In this document: positions 1 to 6,278 of the stretch, one piece after another
Layout of the letters: each line of letters starts with the position of its first letter
Position numbering within the stretch: the first letter of the stretch is position 1
Origin: an uncultured Erysipelotrichaceae bacterium
Lineage (GTDB): Bacteria; Bacillota_I; Bacilli_A; Erysipelotrichales; Erysipelotrichaceae
Direction of reading: 5' to 3'
Assembly (NCBI GenBank): GCA_944326175.1
Contig: CALVCY010000065.1
Coordinates: 1 to 7,187, forward strand
Length of the DNA: 7,187 nucleotides
The notes under the pieces: generated by a model
Databases searched by the model: none
Told to the model about the DNA's origin: nothing
What the model saw: the letters and a program-made list of their open reading frames with translations, nothing else
Made by a program: the position numbers and the translations under genes

Positions 1-1803
1 ATTATCGCCGGTCAGCATGATGACTTCCACACCCATTTGTTTTAACTGATAAATGGCATTGGCACTGGTTGCTTTGATGGGGTCAGCTATGGCAAATAAA
101 CCAATGATATCGGTGGTTGAACCAATGATGATGGGGGTCATGCCATCATTGGCATATTGATCCATCAAAGAAGTCACGGATGCATTGGTCAAACCATAGG
201 ATGCCATCATGCGGGCGTTGCCCGCAAAATAGGTGGTTTGACCAACGGTAGCCTGGATCCCTTGACCTTCGATATTTTCATAGTGATCCACAGATAAAAG
301 CTGATGATCCTGTTGTTGTACATAATCCATGATGGCTAATGCCAATGGATGATTGGAATGGGATTCCAATGATGCAGCGACATTGACCAACTCATCCATG
401 GTATGACCATCCATGATGTCAAAACGAATCACAGATGGATTGCCTTGGGTCACCGTACCGGTTTTATCCAATACGACTGTATTCACATCATGCGCAATTT
501 CTAAGGCTTCTCCACTTTTGACCAATATACCGTTTTCAGCCCCTTTACCGGTTCCAACCATAATAGCGGTGGGAGTGGCTAGACCAAGCGCACACGGGCA
601 GGAAATCACCAATACGCAGATCGCAATGGATAATGCAAATTCCAATGAATATCCAAGTAGCATCCAGATTATGGCGGAAACAATGGCAATGGTAATGACC
701 ACGGGAACAAAGATCCCCGCGACTTTATCGGCTAATTTTGCGATTGGTGCTTTACTGGAAGTGGCCTCGTCCACCAATGCGATGATTTTGGATAAAGTGG
801 TATCATCACCGACATGCGTGGCTTTCACATGGATATAACCACTCTTTAGTATGGTTGCACCCGTAACTTTATCATGGATGGTCTTATCCACCGGGATGGA
901 TTCCCCACTGATCACGGATTCATCGATGGCACCACTTCCTTCAATGATCACACCATCTACTGGGATGGAGTCACCGGCCTTGACGATACAAATATCATCC
1001 ACGCCAACTGCTTCCACTGGTTTGACCACTTCGATCCCGTTTTCCAAAACAATTGCCGTTTTAGGCGCCAGATCCATCAATTTACTGATCGCCAAACTGG
1101 TCTTGCCCTTGGCTCTGGCTTCAAAGAATTTTCCCAATGAAATCAACGTTAATATCGTCGCAGATGATTCAAAATAAAGATCCATGCTGAATTGCTCCAC
1201 CAATGCCATATCCCCATGGCCAAAACCATACGCCATCTTATAAATGGCATAGATCCCGTATACCGTGGCAGCACCGGAACCCAATGCGATCAAGGAATCC
1301 ATATTGGGTGAGCCATGGAACAATGTTTTAAATCCGGTAATAAACCGATTGCGATTGATATAAATGACCGGCAAGGTTAGCAATAATTGGGTAAATGCAA
1401 AGATCAATGCATTCTCAGTGCCGCAGAATATGGATGGTAAGGGCCACCCCATCATGTGACCCATGGAGATATAAAATAAAGGAATGGTCAAACCAAACGA
1501 TGCAATCAAACGATGCAATTGATCTTTATATGCATCTTTTTCCAACTGCTGGCTATCTATTTTAGAAGCAGAGGATACGCTGGTTTGACCATTGGCAACT
1601 TTGGCATCATAACCCACATGTTGAACCGTGTGGATGATATCATCCACACTAGTCTTGGTTGGATCATATTCCAGTGTCATGGAGTTTTTAAGTAAATTAA
1701 CAGAAACATTAAAGACACCGTCCATTTTGGATACACTGCTTTCCACTCTGGATGAACAGGCGGAACAGGTCATGCCCATGACATCGAATTTTTCTTTATT
1801 CAT
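1..1803 (-). CDS. copA: Copper-translocating P1B-type ATPase, N-terminal 601 residues (partial at window edge)
   Basis: Membrane pump that uses ATP to export Cu(I) from the cytoplasm. The frame is open from the ATG at 1803 to base 1 and has no stop because the window ends. Seen in order: a heavy-metal-binding domain at residues 5-70 with GMTCSAC (Cys13, Cys16); membrane segments near 97-118, 131-150, 168-195 and 208-227; an actuator domain with SGE at 299-301 (TGE in many relatives); two more membrane segments, the second carrying the metal-site motif Cys402-Pro-Cys404; DKTGT with the phosphorylated Asp446; the nucleotide-domain His485-Pro486; and TGDN at 598-601, where the window stops. The last part of the hinge and two further membrane helices are missing only because of the cut. 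The single metal-binding domain and the CPC motif fit CopA (Cu+) better than zinc or cadmium pumps, but silver cannot be excluded. The start is supported by AGGGGAGGAA four bases upstream. Seven copies of TGGTNNNACCA lie inside the gene. Confidence 0.95.
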   Translation of the reverse strand, partial: MNKEKFDVMGMTCSACSSRVESSVSKMDGVFNVSVNLLKNSMTLEYDPTKTSVDDIIHTVQHVGYDAKVANGQTSVSSASKIDSQQLEKDAYKDQLHRLIASFGLTIPLFYISMGHMMGWPLPSIFCGTENALIFAFTQLLLTLPVIYINRNRFITGFKTLFHGSPNMDSLIALGSGAATVYGIYAIYKMAYGFGHGDMALVEQFSMDLYFESSATILTLISLGKFFEARAKGKTSLAISKLMDLAPKTAIVLENGIEVVKPVEAVGVDDICIVKAGDSIPVDGVIIEGSGAIDESVISGESIPVDKTIHDKVTGATILKSGYIHVKATHVGDDTTLSKIIALVDEATSSKAPIAKLADKVAGIFVPVVITIAIVSAIIWMLLGYSLEFALSIAICVLVISCPCALGLATPTAIMVGTGKGAENGILVKSGEALEIAHDVNTVVLDKTGTVTQGNPSVIRFDIMDGHTMDELVNVAASLESHSNHPLALAIMDYVQQQDHQLLSVDHYENIEGQGIQATVGQTTYFAGNARMMASYGLTNASVTSLMDQYANDGMTPIIIGSTTDIIGLFAIADPIKATSANAIYQLKQMGVEVIMLTGDN

Positions 1804-1825
1804 GGTTCCTCCCCTAGTACTGGCA

Positions 1826-1856
1826 CCATTATAGATAATGGTTGAAACCATTGCAT
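1826..1856 (-). promoter_or_regulatory. Candidate copA promoter with two overlapping inverted repeats
   Basis: On the minus strand a consensus -10 box TATAAT lies at 1833-1828, just upstream of the copA ribosome site. No good -35 box is present 16-19 bases upstream (ATGCAA is the nearest at 17), which suggests an activated or weak promoter. Two perfect inverted repeats overlap here: CCATTATAGATAATGG (1826-1841, arms of 7) covers the -10 box, and AATGGTTGAAACCATT (1837-1852, arms of 7) fills the spacer. Their position is right for an operator. I see neither the CopY box TACANNTGTA nor a clear CsoR-type box, so the regulator is unknown. The second repeat is also a one-base-longer relative of the iterated TGGTNNNACCA motif. 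Confidence 0.4.
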
Positions 1857-1896
1857 CCGATATGCTCAGAATCGTTGAACACCTGTTTGATGATGA

Positions 1897-2736
1897 TCAA
1901 CCAATCGGATAGTATGACGGATTCATCTGATAAAAAGCACACTGCCACTCAAACCCTAAGGATTTCAAATAAGCCTTCCCTTCATTGATATAGGCCCCCA
2001 CGTGTTGTTTTGAGTGTGCATCCGAGCCGATGGTGATGATCTTCCCACCTAAATCCCGGTACAACTCCAAGATAGCTTTACAGGGTGTGGAATCGTTTAA
2101 ACCATAACGATGAAAAGATGTATTCAATTCAATGCCTTTTTCATCCGCGATGACCACTTTCAGTATTTCCGCTATATATGGTTTGACCAGTTCAAACGGA
2201 TAATTTCCGATCAAATCATAGCGATTGATCATATCCATATGTCCCAATACGCTGTAATCATGAAATGATCGAACCACGTCATACATTTGTCGATAATAGC
2301 CTTCAATGTATTCTTTCTGGGATTTTCCTTTCTGATAATCCTGGGTCCAGAATTCCAGATCATCCACCTGATGGATGGACAAGATCACAAAATCCAATTG
2401 ATTTTCATATTCATCAAATAATGCTTGGTACAACGGAATGGTATGGGTCTGAACACCAAATTCCAGTCCTTTTTTCAATGTGATCTGACCTTTGAACAAC
2501 CGTTGATAATGGGAAATGGTTTGAAAATATAATGGGTAATCCACATTGGCCATAAGCTGACCATTCACCCTTTTGAACTTCTTGGATTGATCCCAATCCA
2601 GTTTGATCCCATAATCCACATGGTCGGTAAAACAAATTTCATCGATACCTAGATCGATTGCATCCAAAATGCAATCACTCATGGGATAAGATGAGTCATC
2701 ACTAAAAGCAGTATGGACATGATAATCAAACAACAT
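1897..2736 (-). CDS. PHP-domain phosphatase, HisJ (histidinol-phosphatase) family
   Basis: Predicted metal-dependent phosphomonoesterase of the PHP superfamily, 279 residues, close to the usual HisJ-family length. Metal-site motifs appear in the expected order: His6-Val-His8, Thr37-Asp38-His39, Glu92 in GLEFG, His122 in SIHQV, His166 in LGHMD, and Asp239/His241 in GSDAH. The frame stays open upstream to 2883, but I take the ATG at 2736: AAGGAG lies six bases before it, the protein then begins directly with the family's HVHT strand, and the upstream codons merely overlap the tyrosine-phosphatase gene in another frame. It overlaps that gene by 11 bases, so translation is probably coupled. The family includes histidinol-phosphate phosphatase (histidine synthesis), yet no other his gene is visible. 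Pairing with a protein-tyrosine phosphatase makes a different phosphoester substrate possible; PHP enzymes of the related CpsB/YwqE group dephosphorylate tyrosine. Family confident, substrate not. Confidence 0.88.
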   Translation of the reverse strand: MLFDYHVHTAFSDDSSYPMSDCILDAIDLGIDEICFTDHVDYGIKLDWDQSKKFKRVNGQLMANVDYPLYFQTISHYQRLFKGQITLKKGLEFGVQTHTIPLYQALFDEYENQLDFVILSIHQVDDLEFWTQDYQKGKSQKEYIEGYYRQMYDVVRSFHDYSVLGHMDMINRYDLIGNYPFELVKPYIAEILKVVIADEKGIELNTSFHRYGLNDSTPCKAILELYRDLGGKIITIGSDAHSKQHVGAYINEGKAYLKSLGFEWQCAFYQMNPSYYPIG

Positions 2737-3190
2737 GGTCTTCTCCTTTTTTGTATGGTTGAACCAATCGATCCAGTAATCGTACACATCCGTCATATAT
2801 CTGTTGATAGGCCGTCTCAAAATCATCGGTATACCATGGATCATCAATAGGGCGATCATAGAGTAATTGGATTTTATGGTCACTATCTTCGCATAATCGA
2901 GATATATTCCGAATATTAGTGAGATCCATCACCAAGATATGATCCCAGTTTGAATATTCGTCTTTTCGAAACTGTCGCGCGTGATGATCCAGCAAAGGAA
3001 TATGATGTTCCATCAGTATGCGTCGTGCCGACGGATATATCGGATTGCCGATTTCCTCGGTGCTGGTCGCTGCCGAATCAATGATGAATTTATCAGTTAA
3101 TCCATGGATATCAACCAGATATTGAAAGATACATTGAGCCATTGGAGAACGGCAAATGTTGCCGTGACAGATAAATAAAACACTTTCCAT
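2726..3190 (-). CDS. Low-molecular-weight protein-tyrosine phosphatase
   Basis: Cytoplasmic phosphatase of the LMW-PTP family (154 residues, the usual size) that removes phosphate from protein tyrosine, or possibly from a small phosphoester or arginine. The N-terminus carries the P-loop FICHGNICRSP: Cys8 is the nucleophile and Arg14-Ser15 bind phosphate. The general acid is Asp117 in DDPWY near the C-terminus, in its normal place. No signal peptide or membrane segment. The ATG at 3190 leaves only seven residues before the catalytic Cys, as in relatives; the upstream GTAGGA is a weak, distant ribosome site. The 3' end overlaps the PHP phosphatase start by 11 bases, so the two form an operon. 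In Firmicutes such enzymes often oppose BY-kinases in capsule control or act on McsB-type phosphoarginine, but no kinase or capsule gene is visible here, so the target is unknown. Confidence 0.93.
   Translation of the reverse strand: MESVLFICHGNICRSPMAQCIFQYLVDIHGLTDKFIIDSAATSTEEIGNPIYPSARRILMEHHIPLLDHHARQFRKDEYSNWDHILVMDLTNIRNISRLCEDSDHKIQLLYDRPIDDPWYTDDFETAYQQIYDGCVRLLDRLVQPYKKGEDHVV
2743..2748 (-). promoter_or_regulatory. Ribosome binding site AAGGAG that fixes the PHP gene start
   Basis: AAGGAG on the minus strand, six bases before the ATG at 2736. It lies inside the last codons of the upstream tyrosine-phosphatase gene (its Lys-Lys-Gly-Glu residues). It is the reason for choosing 2736 over start codons further upstream in the same frame. 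Confidence 0.7.
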
Positions 3191-3217
3191 ATTTTTTATC
3201 CTACGATTTAAGTTTGC

Positions 3218-3239
3218 AATTTGAACTATTCTTCAAATT
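3218..3239. repeat. Perfect inverted repeat, 8-base arms, upstream of the tyrosine-phosphatase gene
   Basis: AATTTGAA and TTCAAATT separated by six bases (CTATTC). It lies 28 bases before the phosphatase start, so it could be an operator or a hairpin in that gene's leader. The arms are AT-rich, so the RNA hairpin would be weak. Confidence 0.4.
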
Positions 3240-3261
3240 CATACAGATTTCCTTTGCTCAT
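3226..3261 (-). other. Possible 11-codon leader ORF or gene-relic end before the tyrosine-phosphatase gene
   Basis: The minus strand reads MSKGNLYEFEE then TAG. GGAG lies eight bases before the ATG, and the stop is 35 bases before the phosphatase start. It could be a leader peptide. The same frame stays open upstream for about 20 more codons, to a TAG at 3321-3319, so it may equally be the last piece of a decayed gene. No function can be assigned; a chance ORF is the null explanation. Confidence 0.15.
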
Positions 3262-3270
3262 ATTATGAGC
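3256..3270. repeat. Perfect inverted repeat GCTCATA-T-TATGAGC
   Basis: Fifteen bases, arms of seven around one central base. It sits in the region where the promoter of the tyrosine-phosphatase operon should lie and contains CATAAT on the minus strand, which resembles a -10 box, but no matching -35 box is visible. Possible operator. Confidence 0.35.
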
Positions 3271-3281
3271 TCCAATTGGAT

Positions 3282-3333
3282 CAAAAAATATAAAAAAATC
3301 TATCAGATTCTGTATCAACTACAGTGCTGATAG
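3282..3333 (-). terminator. Intrinsic terminator on the minus strand with no obvious gene in front of it
   Basis: Read on the minus strand: outer arm CTATCAG (3333-3327), inner arm CTGTA, loop GTTGA, inner arm TACAG, outer arm CTGATAG (3306-3300), then a T-rich run with seven and six consecutive Ts. This is a good rho-independent terminator shape with a small asymmetric bulge. No annotated minus-strand gene lies directly upstream: the next one is the MATE exporter beyond the plus-strand ATPase. It may stop read-through or antisense transcripts, end a small RNA, or act as an attenuator in the leader of the phosphatase operon. TTCTGT just before the stem can pair with ACAGAA inside its 3' half, which would compete with the terminator. 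Confidence 0.5.
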
Positions 3334-3397
3334 ACAGAACGACGCAATTGGAAAAATGTATGCCACGTAATCAGTAAAAAATATGACAATGCAACTT

Positions 3398-3465
3398 GAT
3401 GGTATACAGGTCATGTAGAAAAATTGATTAAAACATTTATTCGTCGATAAAAATGTTATACCATC
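3398..3465. repeat. Nested inverted repeat between the terminator and the ATPase promoter
   Basis: Outer arms GATGGTATA (3398-3406) and TATACCATC (3457-3465) match perfectly over nine bases. Inside lies a second pair, AACATTT (3432-3438) and AAATGTT (3451-3457). The structure is upstream of the ATPase -10 box, so it would not be in that mRNA. It could be a protein-binding site, a cruciform, or part of a minus-strand RNA ending at the terminator near 3290. Confidence 0.4.
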
Positions 3466-3496
3466 GCAAAAGATCGATGTAATTTTTGTAATTATC

Positions 3497-3530
3497 AAAC
3501 TATAATAGTTTCATCTAATCATATAGGAGG
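3497..3530 (+). promoter_or_regulatory. DUF4143 ATPase promoter (-10) with palindrome, and ribosome binding site
   Basis: A consensus -10 box TATAAT lies at 3501-3506 within the perfect inverted repeat AAACTAT-A-ATAGTTT (3497-3511), so a repressor bound there would block transcription. No strong -35 box is seen 17 bases upstream. A perfect Shine-Dalgarno AGGAGG lies at 3525-3530, five bases before the ATG at 3536, which fixes the start. Confidence 0.55.
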
Positions 3531-3535
3531 CTTTC

Positions 3536-4846
3536 ATGTATCGACTTGCTATGGAACAACTATACAAATGGAAAGAAAACAAACATCGTAAACCACTTAT
3601 TATCGAGGGGGCACGACAAGTCGGCAAAACCTGGCTGATGAAAGAATTTGGTCAACAGGCATACAGCGATACTTTCTATATCAATTTCGACTCCAATTCG
3701 AGAATGGCTGATCTGTTTTCCTCTGATTTGAACACAGATCGACTGATTATGGGTCTAGAACTTTATGTAGGTCGCAAAATAGATCCGGAAAACACCCTGC
3801 TGATTTTTGATGAAGTGCAGGAAGTCCCTAGAGCACTGACTTCACTAAAGTATTTTTATGAAGACGCTCCACAATATCACATCGTCTGTGCCGGATCGCT
3901 GCTCGGTATCGCTTTGCACGAAGGAACATCGTTTCCTGTGGGAAAGGTCGATTTTTTAAGACTATATCCACTGTCTTTCAAAGAATTCTTGATAGCAATC
4001 GATAAGGCGCGATTTGCAGAATTGCTAGACAAACAAGATTTTGGAATGATTACGAATTTCAAGCAAACCTACATTGATGCTTTGAAGCAATATTACTTCG
4101 TCGGCGGTATGCCTGAAGCTGTACAAAGTTTTGTAAGTGACAAAGATTTTAATGAAGTCCGCAACATTCAAAAACAAATCTTAGCAGCCTATGAGCAAGA
4201 TTTTTCCAAACATGCTCCCAATGCAATGGTCCCCAAGATCCGCATGTTATGGAACAGTATCCCTTCGCAACTTGCGAAGGAAAACAAAAAATTTATATAC
4301 GGTCTTGTCCGTGAAGGATCTCGCGCCAAAGAATACGAAACGGCCCTCATGTGGTTGAATGACTGTGGGCTCGTACACAAAATCAGTCGAGTCAATGGCA
4401 CCGGTATTCCTTTGAAATCCTATGAAGACCTGAAAGCTTTCAAATTATTTATAGTGGATATCGGTTTACTCAGTTGCATGAGCGGACTTCACCAGAGCAC
4501 TTTACTTAACGGAAACGATATTTTTAAGGAATTTAAAGGTGCTTTAACGGAACAGTACGTATGTCAACAACTCAAAACCATCGAGGATCTAGGGGTATAT
4601 TACTATACCAATGACCGTGGATCTTGCGAGATAGATTTCATTATCGACACCGGCGAGCACATTATCCCGGTTGAAGTTAAGGCAGAAGTAAACCTTCGAT
4701 CTAAAAGTTTAAAAACATATCAGGAAAAGTTTTCACCAGATGTATGTATCCGTACTTCAATGACAGATTTCAAAAATGAGTCTTGGTTAATTAATTTGCC
4801 CCTTTATGCGATAGAAACAATTAAGATACTCCCCTTATCTAAGTGA
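3536..4846 (+). CDS. AAA-family P-loop ATPase with C-terminal DUF4143 domain
   Basis: Cytoplasmic ATPase of the AAA_14/DUF4143 group, 436 residues, full length for the family. The N-terminal half has Walker A GARQVGKT (residues 25-32, Lys31) and Walker B LLIFDE (88-93, Asp92-Glu93), followed by a CAGS sensor-like strand at 118-121. The C-terminal half is the DUF4143 region and ends with Glu365-Ile-Asp367 and Glu380-Val-Lys382, a pattern like the PD-(D/E)XK nuclease fold; whether it cuts DNA is not known. These ATPases are widespread, often multicopy, in anaerobic bacteria and archaea and have no settled function. Its AT-rich flank, more mixed leucine codons (CTT, CTG, CTA, TTA, where neighbours favour TTG) and lack of TGGTNNNACCA suggest horizontal acquisition (inference). 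It is a single-gene unit, divergent from the phosphatase operon and convergent with the MATE gene, 73 bases away with no clear terminator between. Confidence 0.93.
   Translation: MYRLAMEQLYKWKENKHRKPLIIEGARQVGKTWLMKEFGQQAYSDTFYINFDSNSRMADLFSSDLNTDRLIMGLELYVGRKIDPENTLLIFDEVQEVPRALTSLKYFYEDAPQYHIVCAGSLLGIALHEGTSFPVGKVDFLRLYPLSFKEFLIAIDKARFAELLDKQDFGMITNFKQTYIDALKQYYFVGGMPEAVQSFVSDKDFNEVRNIQKQILAAYEQDFSKHAPNAMVPKIRMLWNSIPSQLAKENKKFIYGLVREGSRAKEYETALMWLNDCGLVHKISRVNGTGIPLKSYEDLKAFKLFIVDIGLLSCMSGLHQSTLLNGNDIFKEFKGALTEQYVCQQLKTIEDLGVYYYTNDRGSCEIDFIIDTGEHIIPVEVKAEVNLRSKSLKTYQEKFSPDVCIRTSMTDFKNESWLINLPLYAIETIKILPLSK
4262..4280. repeat. 19-base palindrome inside the ATPase gene
   Basis: CCTTCGCAA-C-TTGCGAAGG: arms of nine bases around one central C, GC-richer than its surroundings. 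It lies in the coding sequence (Pro-Ser-Gln-Leu-Ala-Lys). It may be chance, a protein-binding site or an mRNA hairpin. Confidence 0.4.
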
Positions 4847-4919
4847 TCAAAAGAAACCGTGCATCCTTTGAAGCCATATCAAGCATTGAAAACAGGAATC
4901 GAAATTTCAACTGCCCATA

Positions 4920-6278
4920 TTATATGTTGATATCCACCCATTTACCTTTATGATAGCGAAGCGTAAAGAAGCAGAACCGGGAGAACTGATCCGAGAATAC
5001 ACCGAGCCAGATTCCCGTAAGTCCTAAATTGACGATCCCGCCGACCAATGCCCACGTCACTAAAGAGCGGATGATCGTCACCGAAACCAATGACCCAAAT
5101 AAGGTATATTTCGCATCCCCGGCGCCTCGAAGGCATCCGGCATAAACGATCTGTGAAATCTGAAATAATGTGATCGCCGCAATAAACCACGAAATCAGCA
5201 CACCCATATCGAGTACATCAGCTGCATCAAAAAACAACGAGAAAATCTCACGACCAAAAAGCACCATGACGATCATGATGATCACACTGATCACCAATCC
5301 CATCATCTGACAGATCGTTCCATACGACTTGGCTAATTTCTTTTCTTTTTTACCCAGGCTTTGACCAATCAATGCCACGGCTGCTACTTGCATGCCATCG
5401 CCAAACGCAAATGAAAGATTCAATACATTCATGCCGACCTGATGGGCCGCAAATGCATCCGTTCCCAATCCGGCCGCCAAAATCGAGGTGACCAAAAAGC
5501 CGACCCGCATGGCCAGGTTTTCGATCAAAAAGTTAGCGGATAAATGCATCAGACCATGGAAACTTTCCAACGTTGGTCGGATCTTTTCGCGCAACATGTA
5601 GCCCATCGAAATAAAACTGGTTTTGCGGCAAATGGACATAAATGACATAAAGCAGGCCACAACGGTACCGAGTACCGTGGCAAATGCCGCGCCAAACAAT
5701 CCCCATTTAGGAAAACCAAAGTTACCGCCGATCAACAAATAATTGAAACAAATATTGACCAGGGAACTGGTGATGTTGGTGGTCATGGCGATCTTGGTAT
5801 TACCACAACCCCTTTGGGCTGCATTGATGGCCAGCGACAATACATTGAAGATCATCCCCGCCTGAATGACTTGGAAATAAACCACCGCTCCGTCATGGGT
5901 ATCGGCGTTGGATCCGCAGAATCGAATGATCTCGTTAGCAAATATCAGTGTCAATGCTGTGATGATCACACAGGAAATCAGAATAAAGATGATGGAAGTC
6001 GTAAAGATCTCATTGGCACTTTTTTGATTATTTTGACCATAACGGCGGGCAACCAATGCACTGATGGCGATGTTGGTAGCGGTAAACAATGTCAAGGCAA
6101 TGAATTTGGGTTGAGTGGTCAAACCCACACTGCTGACAGCAGCGGTACCCAATGATGAAACCATCATGGTATCGATCATGCCAGCCAGTGAAATAAAGAC
6201 GCTTTCCAAGACGGCCGGCCAGGCCATCTTGAATGCTTTTTGAATTTGATATGAACGTGTTTCGAGTATATTTTCCAT
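4920..6278 (-). CDS. MATE-family multidrug/sodium (or proton) antiporter
   Basis: Inner-membrane exporter of the MATE family, 452 residues, the standard length for a 12-helix protein. It uses an ion gradient to expel drugs or other small, often cationic, compounds. The N-terminus shows the family pattern: a short cytoplasmic stretch, then AWPAVLESVFISLAGMIDTMMVSSLG and the repeat-like GLTTQPKF and LVARRYGQ loop. The second half repeats the fold (AAGLGTDAFAAHQVGMNVLNL, then ALIGQSLGKKE), and CLRGAGDAKYT marks the late loop. Substrate cannot be told from sequence. I use the ATG at 6278 because it gives the normal N-terminus; no strong Shine-Dalgarno precedes it, only AT-rich sequence. The gene is divergent from the phosphoesterase and convergent with the ATPase. 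It carries one TGGTNNNACCA copy (5795-5805) and three TTTGACCA half-sites. Confidence 0.94.
   Translation of the reverse strand: MENILETRSYQIQKAFKMAWPAVLESVFISLAGMIDTMMVSSLGTAAVSSVGLTTQPKFIALTLFTATNIAISALVARRYGQNNQKSANEIFTTSIIFILISCVIITALTLIFANEIIRFCGSNADTHDGAVVYFQVIQAGMIFNVLSLAINAAQRGCGNTKIAMTTNITSSLVNICFNYLLIGGNFGFPKWGLFGAAFATVLGTVVACFMSFMSICRKTSFISMGYMLREKIRPTLESFHGLMHLSANFLIENLAMRVGFLVTSILAAGLGTDAFAAHQVGMNVLNLSFAFGDGMQVAAVALIGQSLGKKEKKLAKSYGTICQMMGLVISVIIMIVMVLFGREIFSLFFDAADVLDMGVLISWFIAAITLFQISQIVYAGCLRGAGDAKYTLFGSLVSVTIIRSLVTWALVGGIVNLGLTGIWLGVFSDQFSRFCFFTLRYHKGKWVDINI

Larger units (their letters stand above)
3191..3535. other. AT-rich intergenic gap with structured elements, no certain gene
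   Basis: This 345-base gap separates the divergent tyrosine-phosphatase and DUF4143 ATPase genes. It is clearly more AT-rich than its neighbours. It contains perfect inverted repeats at 3218-3239 and 3256-3270, a minus-strand terminator at 3282-3333, a nested inverted repeat at 3398-3465 and the ATPase promoter near 3497-3511. A minus-strand frame is open from 3510 to 3229 except for one TAG at 3321-3319, so it may be the decayed end of a gene; I do not recognise the product. It has no copy of TGGTNNNACCA. Confidence 0.6.

Noticed and set aside
413..1177. Plus-strand open frames of 108-141 codons
   Set aside because: They lie antisense to the well-supported copA gene, show no domain pattern and no ribosome binding site; they are shadows of its codon use.
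2737..2883. N-terminal extension of the PHP phosphatase by 49 residues
   Set aside because: It overlaps the tyrosine-phosphatase gene in another frame, does not resemble the family, and a strong AAGGAG precedes the ATG at 2736.
3273..3352. Direct repeat CAATTGGA at 3273-3280 and 3345-3352 as a target-site duplication
   Set aside because: Both copies are within the gap and do not bracket any element; eight bases in AT-rich DNA recur easily.
3536..4846. DUF4143 ATPase as part of a defence island or toxin-antitoxin pair
   Set aside because: No partner gene, restriction, CRISPR or toxin family is next to it; the neighbours are ordinary phosphatases and transporters.
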